A DNA stretch of 64,000 nt from Bradyrhizobium glycinis (GTDB taxonomy: Bacteria; Pseudomonadota; Alphaproteobacteria; Rhizobiales; Xanthobacteraceae): the NCBI RefSeq assembly GCF_016031655.1, contig NZ_JACCHQ010000007.1, forward strand, positions 1 to 64,000, written 5' to 3'. A model generated the notes under the pieces. The model was given only the letters and a program-made list of their open reading frames with translations, had not been told where the DNA came from and did no database searches. Positions 52,930-61,767 of the stretch are shown here, piece by piece. A program made the position numbers and the translations under genes. Each line of letters opens with the position of its first letter. Position 1 is the stretch's first letter.

Positions 52930-55338
52930 ATGCTTCAAACACGAATTCCCGATCCTCATGCGTCATCGCAAATGCAGCGCGCCGACACGGCTTCGCTCGA
53001 GCACACCGTTTCGGTGGCCCTTGGCCTGATCAGCCGACAATATCCTGTGATGATCATCACGGTGCTGCTTTGCTTGGCCATGGCCGGCGTTTATTTGTTG
53101 ACTGCTCCCAAGCGCTACACTGGTACCGCTGTCCTTCTGATGGACAGCCGCAAGATGCAGGGTCTGCAGACGCAAGTCGGGGCAGCCGGAGACAATCCGA
53201 TCGACACTGCCATGGTCGACAGTCAGGTCGAAGTCCTAAAATCCGAGACCATTGCCTCGGCGGTTATCAAGGACTTGCGGCTCTTGGATACTCCGGAATT
53301 CATGCGCGAGGACGCCGGTCTCTTGGGCGGGCTCACCGATCTGTTCGCAAGCTTCTTCCCGGAAGAGAAGCCCTCCGACGACGCGCTCATGCGAACGGCC
53401 GTTGGGCGCATTGTTAATGGCCTAACCATTAAACGTGTCGCCCAAAGCTACGTTATCGAAATATCATACCAATCAGTCTCGCGTGATCTTGCCGCCCGGA
53501 TCGCAAACGCGGTCGCGGAGAATTATATCACGGATTCCCTTGAATCGAAGTACCAAGCCTCGCGCCGTGCGGCGGTCTGGCTCCAGGACCGCTTGAAGGA
53601 GCTGCGCGCTCAGGCATCCAACGCTGAACGCGCCGTAGTCGATTACAAGGCAAAGAACAACATCGTAGACGCCGGCGGGCGGCTGCTAACTGAACAACAG
53701 CTCGCCGAAATCAACAGTGGCCTTACTGAGGCGCGTGCCAAGCGCGCCGAAGCCGAGGCAAAGCTGCACCGGATAACCTCGATTCTCAACGCCGATGAGA
53801 GCGACTCTCAGGTCATTTTGAACGATTTGGCGACCGTCAATGATTCAATGGCTAATCCGGTCATTACCAAACTGCGCCAAACTTATTTGGATTACGCCGC
53901 CAAGGCGGCGGACTGGTCCAACCGATACGGCTCAAACCATCTTGCGGTGGTAAATCTGCGCAACCAAATGCGCGAGATCCGGCGTTCCATCCTCGACGAA
54001 CTTCGTCGAACAGCCGAAGCCTATAAGAGCGATCTCGCAATCGCCAACGCTCGCGAGCAAGCGAGCCAAAAAAGCCTGAACGATACCATCGCTGTGTCCA
54101 ACGATACGAGTCAGGCGCAGATCGTGCTGCGGGATTTGGAGAGCAACGCGCAAAGTGCCCGCGCTTTGTCGGATAATTTCCTGCAGCTCTACATGGTCTC
54201 GGTGCAGCAGCAATCCTTCCCGATTACGGAGGCAAGGGCCATCACCCAGGCCTCTGCACTTTCGACACCGAAGACCTCTCCTAAGACGGCATTGGTTCTC
54301 TTGGCTGGGCTGGTCGGCGGTAGCATTCTTGCGGGCCTGGTCGCGATCTTCCTTGAAATGCTCGACCGCGTTTTCCGGACCGTCGATCAGGTCGAAAGAC
54401 TGCTCCAGACCAACTGTCTCGCCTCTGTACCGATCGTTGATTTCGAGGCAGGCGCGGCCGCAGTGGGCTCGTCGAGCCGCCTCAAATGGAGGCCGTTCTC
54501 GAGTGGTTGGATTTCGAATTCGCGGCAGCGCTCTCGTCTGATCGCTACCGGCCAGCCGAGCCAAGCCATGGAGGCGGAAGCGCCTCGTCTGATCGGTCAG
54601 GGCAACCGGCAACTTACCATGAACAACAGCGTTGGACGCTTCGCAATCAATTCGCCGTTCTCGCGGTTTGCCGAAGCGTTTCGCTCTATTAAGTTGGCGA
54701 CTGATCTGAGCGACTATGGCTCACCGCATAAAGTCGTCGCGATTACCTCGGCTCTTCCCAATGAAGGAAAATCGACAGTCAGCGAGGCTTTGGCTCAAAC
54801 CACGGCTCAGAGCGGATCGCGCACGCTTCTCATCGATGGCGATATTCGGAATCCAAGTCTAACCCATCGCCTTGCGCGTTCGGCGGACGTTGGTCTCATT
54901 GACGTCGTTTTCGGGCAAGCCGACTTAAAGGAAGCGCTCTGGGTCGATCCGCAGACCAATCTGCACTTCCTGCCTTGCGTTGTGACCTCACGGTTCTCAA
55001 ATTCCAGCGACCTCTTGGCTTCCACGCAAATGCAAAAGTTCTTTCAACAGATGCGCGAGGAGTATGATCGGATCATCCTAGACCTCAGCCCGTTAGCGCC
55101 CATCATCGACGTGCGCGCGACAGGTACGTTGGCCGATTCGTACATTTTGGTCATCGAATGGGCGAAATCGAAGGTCGATATCGTCGAGCGCGTGATAAAA
55201 GAGACACCACTAGTCCGTGAGCGTCTAATGGGCGCGGTACTCAATAAAGTGAACCTCGCTGCGATGAGCCGCTACGATACACATAGCGGAGGCTATTACC
55301 GCAACCAGTACTACTCGCGATACGGGTACGTGGACTGA
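52930..55338 (+). CDS. Polysaccharide co-polymerase with BY-kinase domain (Wzc/ExoP type)
   Basis: 802 residues. An N-terminal membrane segment (VMIITVLLCLAMAGVYLLTA) starts the Wzz domain, which extends through long coiled-coil helices (LKELRAQASNAERAVVDYK; QLAEINSGLTEARAKRAEAE) to a second membrane segment (ALVLLAGLVGGSILAGLVAIF). The cytoplasmic kinase has Walker A ALPNEGKST near 610, Walker A' LLIDGDIRNPS, Walker B IILDLSPL, and a C-terminal Tyr cluster YYRNQYYSRYGY for autophosphorylation. It sets chain length and couples synthesis to export with Wza. Wza is encoded beyond the IS elements on the other strand. Confidence 0.94.
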   Translation: MLQTRIPDPHASSQMQRADTASLEHTVSVALGLISRQYPVMIITVLLCLAMAGVYLLTAPKRYTGTAVLLMDSRKMQGLQTQVGAAGDNPIDTAMVDSQVEVLKSETIASAVIKDLRLLDTPEFMREDAGLLGGLTDLFASFFPEEKPSDDALMRTAVGRIVNGLTIKRVAQSYVIEISYQSVSRDLAARIANAVAENYITDSLESKYQASRRAAVWLQDRLKELRAQASNAERAVVDYKAKNNIVDAGGRLLTEQQLAEINSGLTEARAKRAEAEAKLHRITSILNADESDSQVILNDLATVNDSMANPVITKLRQTYLDYAAKAADWSNRYGSNHLAVVNLRNQMREIRRSILDELRRTAEAYKSDLAIANAREQASQKSLNDTIAVSNDTSQAQIVLRDLESNAQSARALSDNFLQLYMVSVQQQSFPITEARAITQASALSTPKTSPKTALVLLAGLVGGSILAGLVAIFLEMLDRVFRTVDQVERLLQTNCLASVPIVDFEAGAAAVGSSSRLKWRPFSSGWISNSRQRSRLIATGQPSQAMEAEAPRLIGQGNRQLTMNNSVGRFAINSPFSRFAEAFRSIKLATDLSDYGSPHKVVAITSALPNEGKSTVSEALAQTTAQSGSRTLLIDGDIRNPSLTHRLARSADVGLIDVVFGQADLKEALWVDPQTNLHFLPCVVTSRFSNSSDLLASTQMQKFFQQMREEYDRIILDLSPLAPIIDVRATGTLADSYILVIEWAKSKVDIVERVIKETPLVRERLMGAVLNKVNLAAMSRYDTHSGGYYRNQYYSRYGYVD

Positions 55339-55348
55339 CTGGCAGCGA

Positions 55349-56092
55349 ATGGCGAATGCTTTTGGCAGATCGCTGCTCGCCCTGATCGCTTTTCTTTCAG
55401 CAGGCTGGGCTGCGCTCTTTTTTTCTAATCCAAGTAACGACGTGCAGCTAAACAACATAGCCAATGCGGTACTCTCCGGAACATCCTTTAAGCGCAATCC
55501 AATTGCCGAAACTGCGTTGGCTGCAGCCGAGAGTCGGGCAATCTGTAACCCTCGAGAGATCAGGGCGGCGGCGATCATTCGCTTGCGCCTCTACGAGATG
55601 GCCGTCGACTCGCTTGATGTGGGCCTCGCGAATGAACGCCTAAGCTCGCTCCGCTCGTCTATAAGGAAAGCCCTAAGCTGCGCCCCGACGGATGGGCTTT
55701 TATGGTTCATCGAGTATTGGAGCGCCATCAATCAGGGCAGCCCAGTCAGCGATCGTCTCGCTGAACTGCGAATGTCGTATCGCCTCGCACCATATGAGGG
55801 GTGGACTGCTTTGCGCAGCCCCTACGTGCTTGCGATCTATGATGTTCTTCCACCAGATCTACAAGATAGCGCCCGCAAGGAATTCGTCGCAATTGTGCGC
55901 ACCGGCCTGATCCGAGACGCCGTCCGAATCCTCAAGGGAGCAGGATGGAGACACCGCGATGCACTTGTGGCAGGCCTTGGATCGGTCAGGCTCGAATTTC
56001 GCCTGCAGCTGGATCGGGCGTTACGTGCCGAGGACCTACCGGTCGAAATTCCAGGGGTTGCTCCCCGGGAGTTCAGGCCTTGGCGGAACTAA
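55349..56092 (+). CDS. Hypothetical secreted or anchored helical protein
   Basis: 247 residues from ATG 55349, ten bases after the kinase stop. An N-terminal signal or anchor (LLALIAFLSAGWAALFF) precedes a helical body (AETALAAAESRAICNPREIRAA, LRLYEMAVDSLDVGLANERLSSL, SIRKALSCAPTDGLLW). The helix pairs resemble tetratricopeptide-type packing, without a clear consensus. Two Cys (AICNP, SCAPT). The tail is PEGVAPRE-like and proline rich. It is co-transcribed with the Wzc gene, so a part in EPS chain control or export is likely (inference). I do not recognise a named family. Confidence 0.7.
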   Translation: MANAFGRSLLALIAFLSAGWAALFFSNPSNDVQLNNIANAVLSGTSFKRNPIAETALAAAESRAICNPREIRAAAIIRLRLYEMAVDSLDVGLANERLSSLRSSIRKALSCAPTDGLLWFIEYWSAINQGSPVSDRLAELRMSYRLAPYEGWTALRSPYVLAIYDVLPPDLQDSARKEFVAIVRTGLIRDAVRILKGAGWRHRDALVAGLGSVRLEFRLQLDRALRAEDLPVEIPGVAPREFRPWRN

Positions 56093-56183
56093 AGCGAGGT
56101 ACCGGAACAATGACGCCGGGCATCGTTCCTCGGACTCAAGTTGCGCCCTATTGAAGGACTCATCCGGACCAACAGTCTCTCTA

Positions 56184-57223
56184 GAGCGTTTCGCTTTTTG
56201 ACTGAAGCTTAGCCGGCGTTGGCGAAGTAGTCGGCGCATTCGTGAGATGGATGTGCTGGACGAGGTGACCGATGTGGCGCCAGGTGTCCTCGATGGTGCG
56301 CTTCTGAGCTTGCCCCATCCAATGTTTGATCGTGGAGAAGGCCGGTTCGATCTGGTTGAGGTCGGGAGAATATGGGGCAGATACCAAAGCCTTACGCCAG
56401 CGGCCTGGATCATCTGCCTGACAGCTCTCGACTTGTGACTTCCCAGATTGTCGAGAATGACGATGTCGCCTTCGCGCAGGGTTGACAGGAGAAGGTGCTT
56501 CATATGGGAGCGGAAGCATTCGCCGTTGATCTGGCCGTCGAAGACGCAGGGTGCCGTGAGCTGGTCATGGCGGAGTGCGCCGAGAAATGTGAACTACGCC
56601 AGTGCTCGTGCGGGGCGAAGCGGCGCAGGCGTGCCCCTTTGGGCCCCAGCCCCGCAAAGGAGGCCATGTTGGTCTTGATCCAGGTCTCATCGATGAAGAC
56701 GAGCCGGCCCGGATCAAGTCCGGCCTGCCAGGATCGCCAACGCTGGCGCCTACGAGAGACGTCGGCGCGAGCCTGTTCGAGGGCGAACAGTTTTTTTGAA
56801 CCACAGCCCTTCCCGGCGCAGGAACAGCCAGACCGCATTGTGTGAGATCCTGACCCACGGGCTGCCAGTTCCGCCTTCAGACCATGCAGCGTCAGATGCG
56901 GCGTCTGAGTGATCCGCTCGACGATCAAGGCGCGGTGCGAATCAAGCACTGGCTTGCGGTGGCCGGCCATCTTGCCAGGCACAACCGAGCCGGTCGCCCG
57001 CTGCGGCTGTAACCATTTTACAACCGGGGAGACCGCAACACCAAACCGTTCCGCCACAGGCCGGCAGCTCTCGCCCGCAAAAACAGACGCCACCACACGC
57101 TCGCGAAGATCCAGGGAAGGAGGTCGGGTCATGCGATGCTCGCCTCCAATCCAGTCAGCATCTTGAATCACAATCCGCCAAAATCCGGAATCCCCTCCGG
57201 TTCAATTAAGCAATGAAACGCTC
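56184..57223 (-). mobile_element. IS630-family insertion sequence, decayed
   Basis: A 1,040-base element flanked by TA on both sides (56182-56183 and 57224-57225), the target duplication expected of IS630. Ends are imperfect inverted repeats: GAGCGTTTC at the left end and its complement at the right, with partial matches beyond. The transposase inside is broken. The element sits between the Wzc operon and the Wza gene, which face one another, so it probably did not disrupt a gene. Confidence 0.85.
56209..57132 (-). pseudogene. IS630-family transposase, frameshifted
   Basis: The start (MTRPPSLDLRERVVASV from ATG 57132) and the helix-turn-helix are intact, then the reading moves between frames. 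Pieces in order: LTLHGLKAELAARG; ALEQARADVSRRRQRW; LVFIDETWIKTNM (first catalytic Asp); VILDNLGSHKSRAVRQM (second Asp); YSPDLNQIEPAF (catalytic Glu); and HECADYFANAG with a stop where the family has Tyr. At least three frame changes are needed, so no active transposase is made. Confidence 0.88.
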
Positions 57224-57225
57224 TA

Positions 57226-57605
57226 GCTGTGCGCTTTCAGGAGGTCGTCCATCCGTCCGGAACGAGGAAGCTGAAGTTGTCGAAGCTTTAGCCAATCCCC
57301 GGAGGGCCGAATGGACACACATAAGAATGCGCCTCTGACGCCGAAAGGTCGAGAGGTCATGGTGCGGAGCGCGATCGAAGGTGGTTTAACGAAGGCGGCA
57401 GCGGCGCTCCAATTCAACCAGGAATAACCTGTTGAGGCTCCACATCTAGCTCCAGCACCTGCCAAGAAGCTGTCGCACGGACGCGCAAGCAATCAGGCGC
57501 CCACCAGTTCCTCGTGATGAATGGCCCGACTGCCGCAAACTTTAAGCTGGCTCCATGACGCTGTAGTTCGGATCGACACACAACTCGGCGGCCGCCTCGA
57601 AGGCA
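57226..57605. other. Gap with IS481 fragment only
   Basis: About 380 bases between the IS630 element and the Wza gene end. Apart from the IS481 fragment at 57311-57427 no gene, hairpin or repeat is recognised. It would also hold any terminator for the Wza gene, but none is evident. Confidence 0.45.
57311..57427 (+). pseudogene. IS481-family transposase, N-terminal fragment
   Basis: 38 codons beginning MDTHKNAPLTPKGRE and continuing MVRSAIEGGLTKAAAAL, the standard opening of IS481 transposases and the first helix of their helix-turn-helix. It stops after FNQE where the family would continue with GVSPKTVAKW-like sequence. The catalytic part is absent. Only this stub remains, next to the IS630 element. 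Confidence 0.65.
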
Positions 57606-58784
57606 TTATTGTCTCGAATTGATCTTGAGTATCTGCGCGTTGTTCGCGGTTACGATCGTATCATTGGCGGTTGCGATCACGACCCGGACGAACTGCAGGA
57701 ATTTGGCCGTATCGACCGTCGCTGCATTGGCGGCGAATAAGACGTCCTTGTCGCGCATCTCAAACCTGGTTGCCAAGAAGTAGGCCGCCGGATCGCGAAA
57801 ATCCGCGTTATACACCACCGGTACGGTCGGACCAACGAACTTGGAGCAGTCCACGCCCAATCGCTCCGCGAGCTCCCGCGGCTCTCGGCGGTACACATAG
57901 ACGCCACTCGGCTCGGCTTGCGAGTCTAGGAGACCACCGGCTTTGGCCATGGCCTGCGCCATATTGATCTTCCACATATCAAAGGGGAACTGCCCCTGCG
58001 AGCCCGATGCGCCAAAGGCCAAGAAGATTTGCGGCTCGCGATAGACATAGATTGTATCGCCAGGATGCACCCAGACGTTGTTCGCCGGTGTGTAAACCAG
58101 GGCTCCAAACGGGACCGTCGCGCGCTTGCCCTTGCGCTCCAGCGTCACCCAGGTCTCCCAGCCCTGTCCCTTTGGTCCGCCAGCGCGAGAGATGACATCC
58201 AGAATGCGTTCGCCAGCCGCGTTTGCGGTCAGACGGGTTGGCGCATTAACTTCGCCCAAAACGCTGATCAGAGAGGTATTTTGGGTGATGAGCGACACAA
58301 CGACCTGTGGTTCAATCGCGCGGTTGCCGATTGCCTTGACAATGTCCTGCTGAATTTCGCTGGGCGTGCGGCCGTCAGCTTTGACAGCGCCGGCATACGG
58401 AACCGTAATGAATCCGGCTGAATCGACATTTTGATTTGGCAACGAAACAAAGTTGCCCGGACGCACGCCAGCCTCGGCCGGGATGAACAGTCCGCCCGCA
58501 GCCGCTTCGAAGATCGACACTGCAACGACGTCGCCAATGCCAAACTTAATCGAAGGCGGCGGGCGGTTGTCTGGGAACGACCCGGCAATCGCTCCAGGAC
58601 CATATTCCTTAACGATGTCAACAACCGTTGGCGTAAGCTTTATCAGCCCGTACTCTGGGCCATTGACCGTGCGCTCGCTCTTGATGACGTGATCCTCAGG
58701 ACCCGACATCGGCATAATTGAACATCCCGCCGAACTCAGCAGGACAGCCGAAAGCAACGAAATTAGGAGGAAGCCCCGCTTCAA
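57606..58784 (-). CDS. Polysaccharide export outer-membrane lipoprotein (Wza/ExoF-like)
   Basis: About 392 residues. The lipobox LLSSAGC with a preceding basic lead (KRGFLLISLLSAV) marks a lipoprotein; TTG 58784 or GTG 58787 gives this normal signal, while an upstream TTG at 58895 gives an overlong one. The Poly_export domain follows (KFGIGDVVAVSIFEAAAGGLF; NVDSAGFITVPYAGAVKADGRTPSEIQQDI), then SLBB-type repeats (SLISVLGEVNAPTRL; NNVWVHPGDTIYVYREPQIFLAFG). It forms the channel with Wzc. A C-terminal helix for membrane insertion may be ATVDTAKFLQFVRVVIATA. It lies downstream of the initiating transferase. Confidence 0.9.
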   Translation of the reverse strand: MKRGFLLISLLSAVLLSSAGCSIMPMSGPEDHVIKSERTVNGPEYGLIKLTPTVVDIVKEYGPGAIAGSFPDNRPPPSIKFGIGDVVAVSIFEAAAGGLFIPAEAGVRPGNFVSLPNQNVDSAGFITVPYAGAVKADGRTPSEIQQDIVKAIGNRAIEPQVVVSLITQNTSLISVLGEVNAPTRLTANAAGERILDVISRAGGPKGQGWETWVTLERKGKRATVPFGALVYTPANNVWVHPGDTIYVYREPQIFLAFGASGSQGQFPFDMWKINMAQAMAKAGGLLDSQAEPSGVYVYRREPRELAERLGVDCSKFVGPTVPVVYNADFRDPAAYFLATRFEMRDKDVLFAANAATVDTAKFLQFVRVVIATANDTIVTANNAQILKINSRQ

Positions 58785-58937
58785 CACACTCAGTCCCCGA
58801 TTAACTTGCTTAAATTTCGGGGAATTCCGGCGATGAGTCAACGATATGGAGGACGTAAGCGCCGTCGCGAAGAAGATAAGCAAGAGTTGTTGCAATGCGG
58901 CTACAGGAGATTCAGCCGCGATGCCTCGTAAACGTCC

Positions 58938-60449
58938 CTAATACGCGTTGTTGCGGCGAATAAGTTCTAGGCAGGTGAGCAAAAGGATTTTGAGATCCAG
59001 CCGCAGGCTCCAGTTGTTGATATACCAAAGATCGCAGTCCACTCGCCCCTTCATCTGCTCGACGCGCGCAGTCTCGCCCCGGTATCCGTTGACCTGAGCC
59101 CACCCGGTGATGCCGGGCTTGACGTGATGCCGAAACGCATAGTCGGACAATAGTTGTCCGAAGTGACTGTCATGTGCAAGCGCGTGCGGCCGCGGACCAA
59201 CCAGGGACATTTCTCCTCGCAAGACGTTCAGCAACTGCGGAACCTCATCGATACTTGTGCGACGGAGGATTCGCCCGACCTTTGTGACCCGGGGGTCGAA
59301 ACGCTGAGCCTGCACGACGGTTGCGCCGTCCTCCATGACCGTCATGGTTCTGAACTTGAAGATCGAAAACTGCTTTATGTTGAAGCCGTTACGTCGTTGC
59401 CGAAACAGCACCGGCCCTCGTGAGTCGAGTTTGACGGCGACCGCGCTCATCAGTATCAAGGGCGCAAGCAAGATCAAGCCGATCGACGCTCCGACGATGT
59501 CGAGTATCCGCTTTGACATCTGCTCCGTGCGCGTCAGCGGTCCGCGCTGAATCTCGACGGACAGTGAGCTCTGCAGGCGATACGACGGATTCTTCGCCAC
59601 CGATCGAATACGACGGTCCGGCAACAGTTGGATCGGAAGCGGCGAGATCCTCAGGCCGTCGCGCACGAGCTCGATCTTGCGAGTATCGCTCCACGGAAAT
59701 GCGAGAACGATCTCGTCGACCCCCCATTCCCGCGCGACCGCAAGGGCTCGCTCAAGCGAAGACGATTCATCGGCAGTCATAGCGAAGCCGCCGTTGCTCC
59801 GGCTTGAAAAAGTCACACGCTCCACTTCGCTTAGGCCATGCTGCTCCAACAACTCCTCTGCCCCAAGCGATGCCAGCTCCTCACGCGTGCCCAGCAAGAT
59901 CGCGCGCCGACCTTGGACTTGCCCTTCCGCGACGGCAGCAGATACGAGTCGTTTCACCAGTCGGCGGGATGTCAGGAGCAAGACAAGCGCGAGACCGCCA
60001 AAGCAGATCACGGATCCACGGGAAAAGGAGGCACCGCTCTTCATCAGGAACGCAAGAAGCGCCAGCAACAATCCGACCAACGACCAATGCGCGAAAATGG
60101 GTCCGACATCCCTTCTCTTTTTCGCCAACGCCTCGCGCAGCTCGTAAAATCCTGTTGAATGCCCGAGAAGAACGTACAGCAAGGCCGCCACCGGCCCGGC
60201 GCGGAGGACCGGCTCTACGTGGTCGAGATCGCCGTAGGCAATGATCTGGTACAGCCCGCCCCCAAACACACTGGCGAGCACGATCACCGAAGCGTCAACA
60301 AACGCCAGTGCGTGCTTGCATGCAAAGTAGGGAATCTTAATGCGGAGCCCGGACCGGCGGCCGACAATCTGGAGGGCTGCTTCTGGCTGATCTCCGCCCC
60401 GAGACTTAGCAGGGACGGCCGAAATTGGATTTTGAGGGATCAAAATCAC
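58938..60449 (-). CDS. Undecaprenyl-phosphate sugar phosphotransferase (WcaJ/GumD/ExoY class)
   Basis: 503 residues. Four N-terminal membrane segments ([64 protein letters not shown]), then a Rossmann-like middle domain ([16 protein letters not shown]), then the catalytic part: [91 protein letters not shown] and [20 protein letters not shown]. It puts the first sugar-phosphate (Glc-1-P or Gal-1-P) on undecaprenyl phosphate and so starts the Wzx/Wzy-type repeat unit. First gene of a two-gene minus-strand unit with Wza. Confidence 0.94.
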   Translation of the reverse strand: MILIPQNPISAVPAKSRGGDQPEAALQIVGRRSGLRIKIPYFACKHALAFVDASVIVLASVFGGGLYQIIAYGDLDHVEPVLRAGPVAALLYVLLGHSTGFYELREALAKKRRDVGPIFAHWSLVGLLLALLAFLMKSGASFSRGSVICFGGLALVLLLTSRRLVKRLVSAAVAEGQVQGRRAILLGTREELASLGAEELLEQHGLSEVERVTFSSRSNGGFAMTADESSSLERALAVAREWGVDEIVLAFPWSDTRKIELVRDGLRISPLPIQLLPDRRIRSVAKNPSYRLQSSLSVEIQRGPLTRTEQMSKRILDIVGASIGLILLAPLILMSAVAVKLDSRGPVLFRQRRNGFNIKQFSIFKFRTMTVMEDGATVVQAQRFDPRVTKVGRILRRTSIDEVPQLLNVLRGEMSLVGPRPHALAHDSHFGQLLSDYAFRHHVKPGITGWAQVNGYRGETARVEQMKGRVDCDLWYINNWSLRLDLKILLLTCLELIRRNNAY

Positions 60450-60621
60450 CTCCGCGATACGCCGACGCTAAATTGAAGCCTAACTAAAGAACCATCAAAA
60501 ATGCTGCATTGCAATAAAATTATCGGATATAATGGATAAACTTCTTATGATTGACCTATGCCAAATCAATGGGCAACGGGTCAAGCCTGTTTGGCGACTC
60601 ATTGCGGCAAAGCTGCGACCT

Positions 60622-61227
60622 ATGAAGACCTTGCATCTCATTCCGCTGCTCTCGCTGTTGCTCGTAGCAGTTAGCGAGGCGCAGCCGGCGAATCCCCCAC
60701 TTCAAGGATGTACCTCGGGCGTCAGCCGAGATCAGCAACGACAATGCGACCAACAGGCATCCGAGCAGCTCACAAAGTCCAGCCGCATGACCACACTTGA
60801 GGGTGGATGGCGACTTGTGCGCACCAAAAACCCGTCCGGGGGACCCGACGCGGTCTCGGTAATGCATGTCGCAGACTCTTCGACGTCAGACCTCCGCCTC
60901 GCCGGCGTGAACCTTCAATGTGGCAAGAGGGGCGTTGAAGTCATTCTGGTGACTGTGCAACGGGGATCGATTGGTGATCGTCCGAGGGTAGCACTGAGTA
61001 CGACCGACGGACGACGCGAATTTGAAGGAACGGTCATCCAATCCGGCGAAGCCCTGCTGTTGCCGCAGGCGGCCACGGACCTCGCGGCTCATGATTGGCA
61101 AAATACGCCTCAACTATCAGTTGAAATCGAAGCTCGACCCGATCCAATCCGTGGCGTTATACCTCTGTTGGGTCTCGGCGCAGCAATGAAGGCTTTGGTT
61201 GCCAGCTGTGCTGCCATTAACCCTTAG
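60622..61227 (+). CDS. Secreted protein with IalB-like or unknown fold
   Basis: 201 residues from ATG 60622 (MKTLHLIPLLSLLLVAVSEA signal peptide); an ATG at 60532 adds 30 residues before the signal and is less likely. Mature part: LQGCTSGVSRDQQRQCDQQAS, TTLEGGWRLVRTKNPSGGPDAVSVMHVAD, LRLAGVNLQCGKRGVEVILVTV and SVEIEARPDPIRG, ending LVASCAAINP. The WRLV.T..P.G..D.....H..D.S.....L..V...C.....E....T pattern resembles invasion-associated-locus-B-like secreted proteins of alphaproteobacteria, a weak match. Four Cys. It is divergent from the initiating transferase gene. Confidence 0.6.
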   Translation: MKTLHLIPLLSLLLVAVSEAQPANPPLQGCTSGVSRDQQRQCDQQASEQLTKSSRMTTLEGGWRLVRTKNPSGGPDAVSVMHVADSSTSDLRLAGVNLQCGKRGVEVILVTVQRGSIGDRPRVALSTTDGRREFEGTVIQSGEALLLPQAATDLAAHDWQNTPQLSVEIEARPDPIRGVIPLLGLGAAMKALVASCAAINP

Positions 61228-61276
61228 CGACAGCATAGGGCACGATTGACGGTTCCTTAGGAATTCGGGTGAAAAG

Positions 61277-61606
61277 GTGGACGCCGGAGACACATTTATG
61301 ATTCCGGCGGCCATATTCCTGTTTCTTGTGGGTGCAGTCCTGGCATGGGCCTTCCGCGTCTGGATTCTGGTCCCCTTCTGCTTGCTCGCGATGCTTGCCA
61401 CTACCGCGATCGAGTTCTGTCTCGACGCGAGCATCGTCGCCGCCTTGGGCTCTGGCCTTGTTGTCGGATTCGCGCCGCAGTTCGGCTATGCGTTTGGTCT
61501 TTTGGCACAGAGCATGCTGATCGCGCGACTTCCGCAGCGTCAATCTGGACGCAGGGCCTCCGTAGCGCTCCTATACAAGAGAGCATCACTCGATCAACGG
61601 CGATAG
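61277..61606 (+). CDS. Small two- or three-pass membrane protein
   Basis: 109 residues from GTG 61277, or 102 from ATG 61298 (MIPAAIF). Two or three membrane stretches: AAIFLFLVGAVLAWAFRVWILVPFCLLAML, then ASIVAALGSGLVVGFAPQFGYAFGLLA. The tail is basic (QRQSGRRASVALLYKRASLDQRR). No named family recognised. It lies between a secreted-protein gene and the ligase-like gene on the same strand, and may be co-transcribed with them. Confidence 0.58.
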   Translation: MDAGDTFMIPAAIFLFLVGAVLAWAFRVWILVPFCLLAMLATTAIEFCLDASIVAALGSGLVVGFAPQFGYAFGLLAQSMLIARLPQRQSGRRASVALLYKRASLDQRR

Positions 61607-61767
61607 CTGCTCGGCAGATAGGGTTAGCTCTTTAACATCCCAACCCGCGGAATCGCAATCTTCCGGCCGCCCCGATATCGTTTGGAGACGAGCAATTCAC
61701 ATGCGATATTCACCTTCGGGTCCGCGTCCCCCTCATCTGCAACTTCGCACGCATCGAAAAGCCTCGC

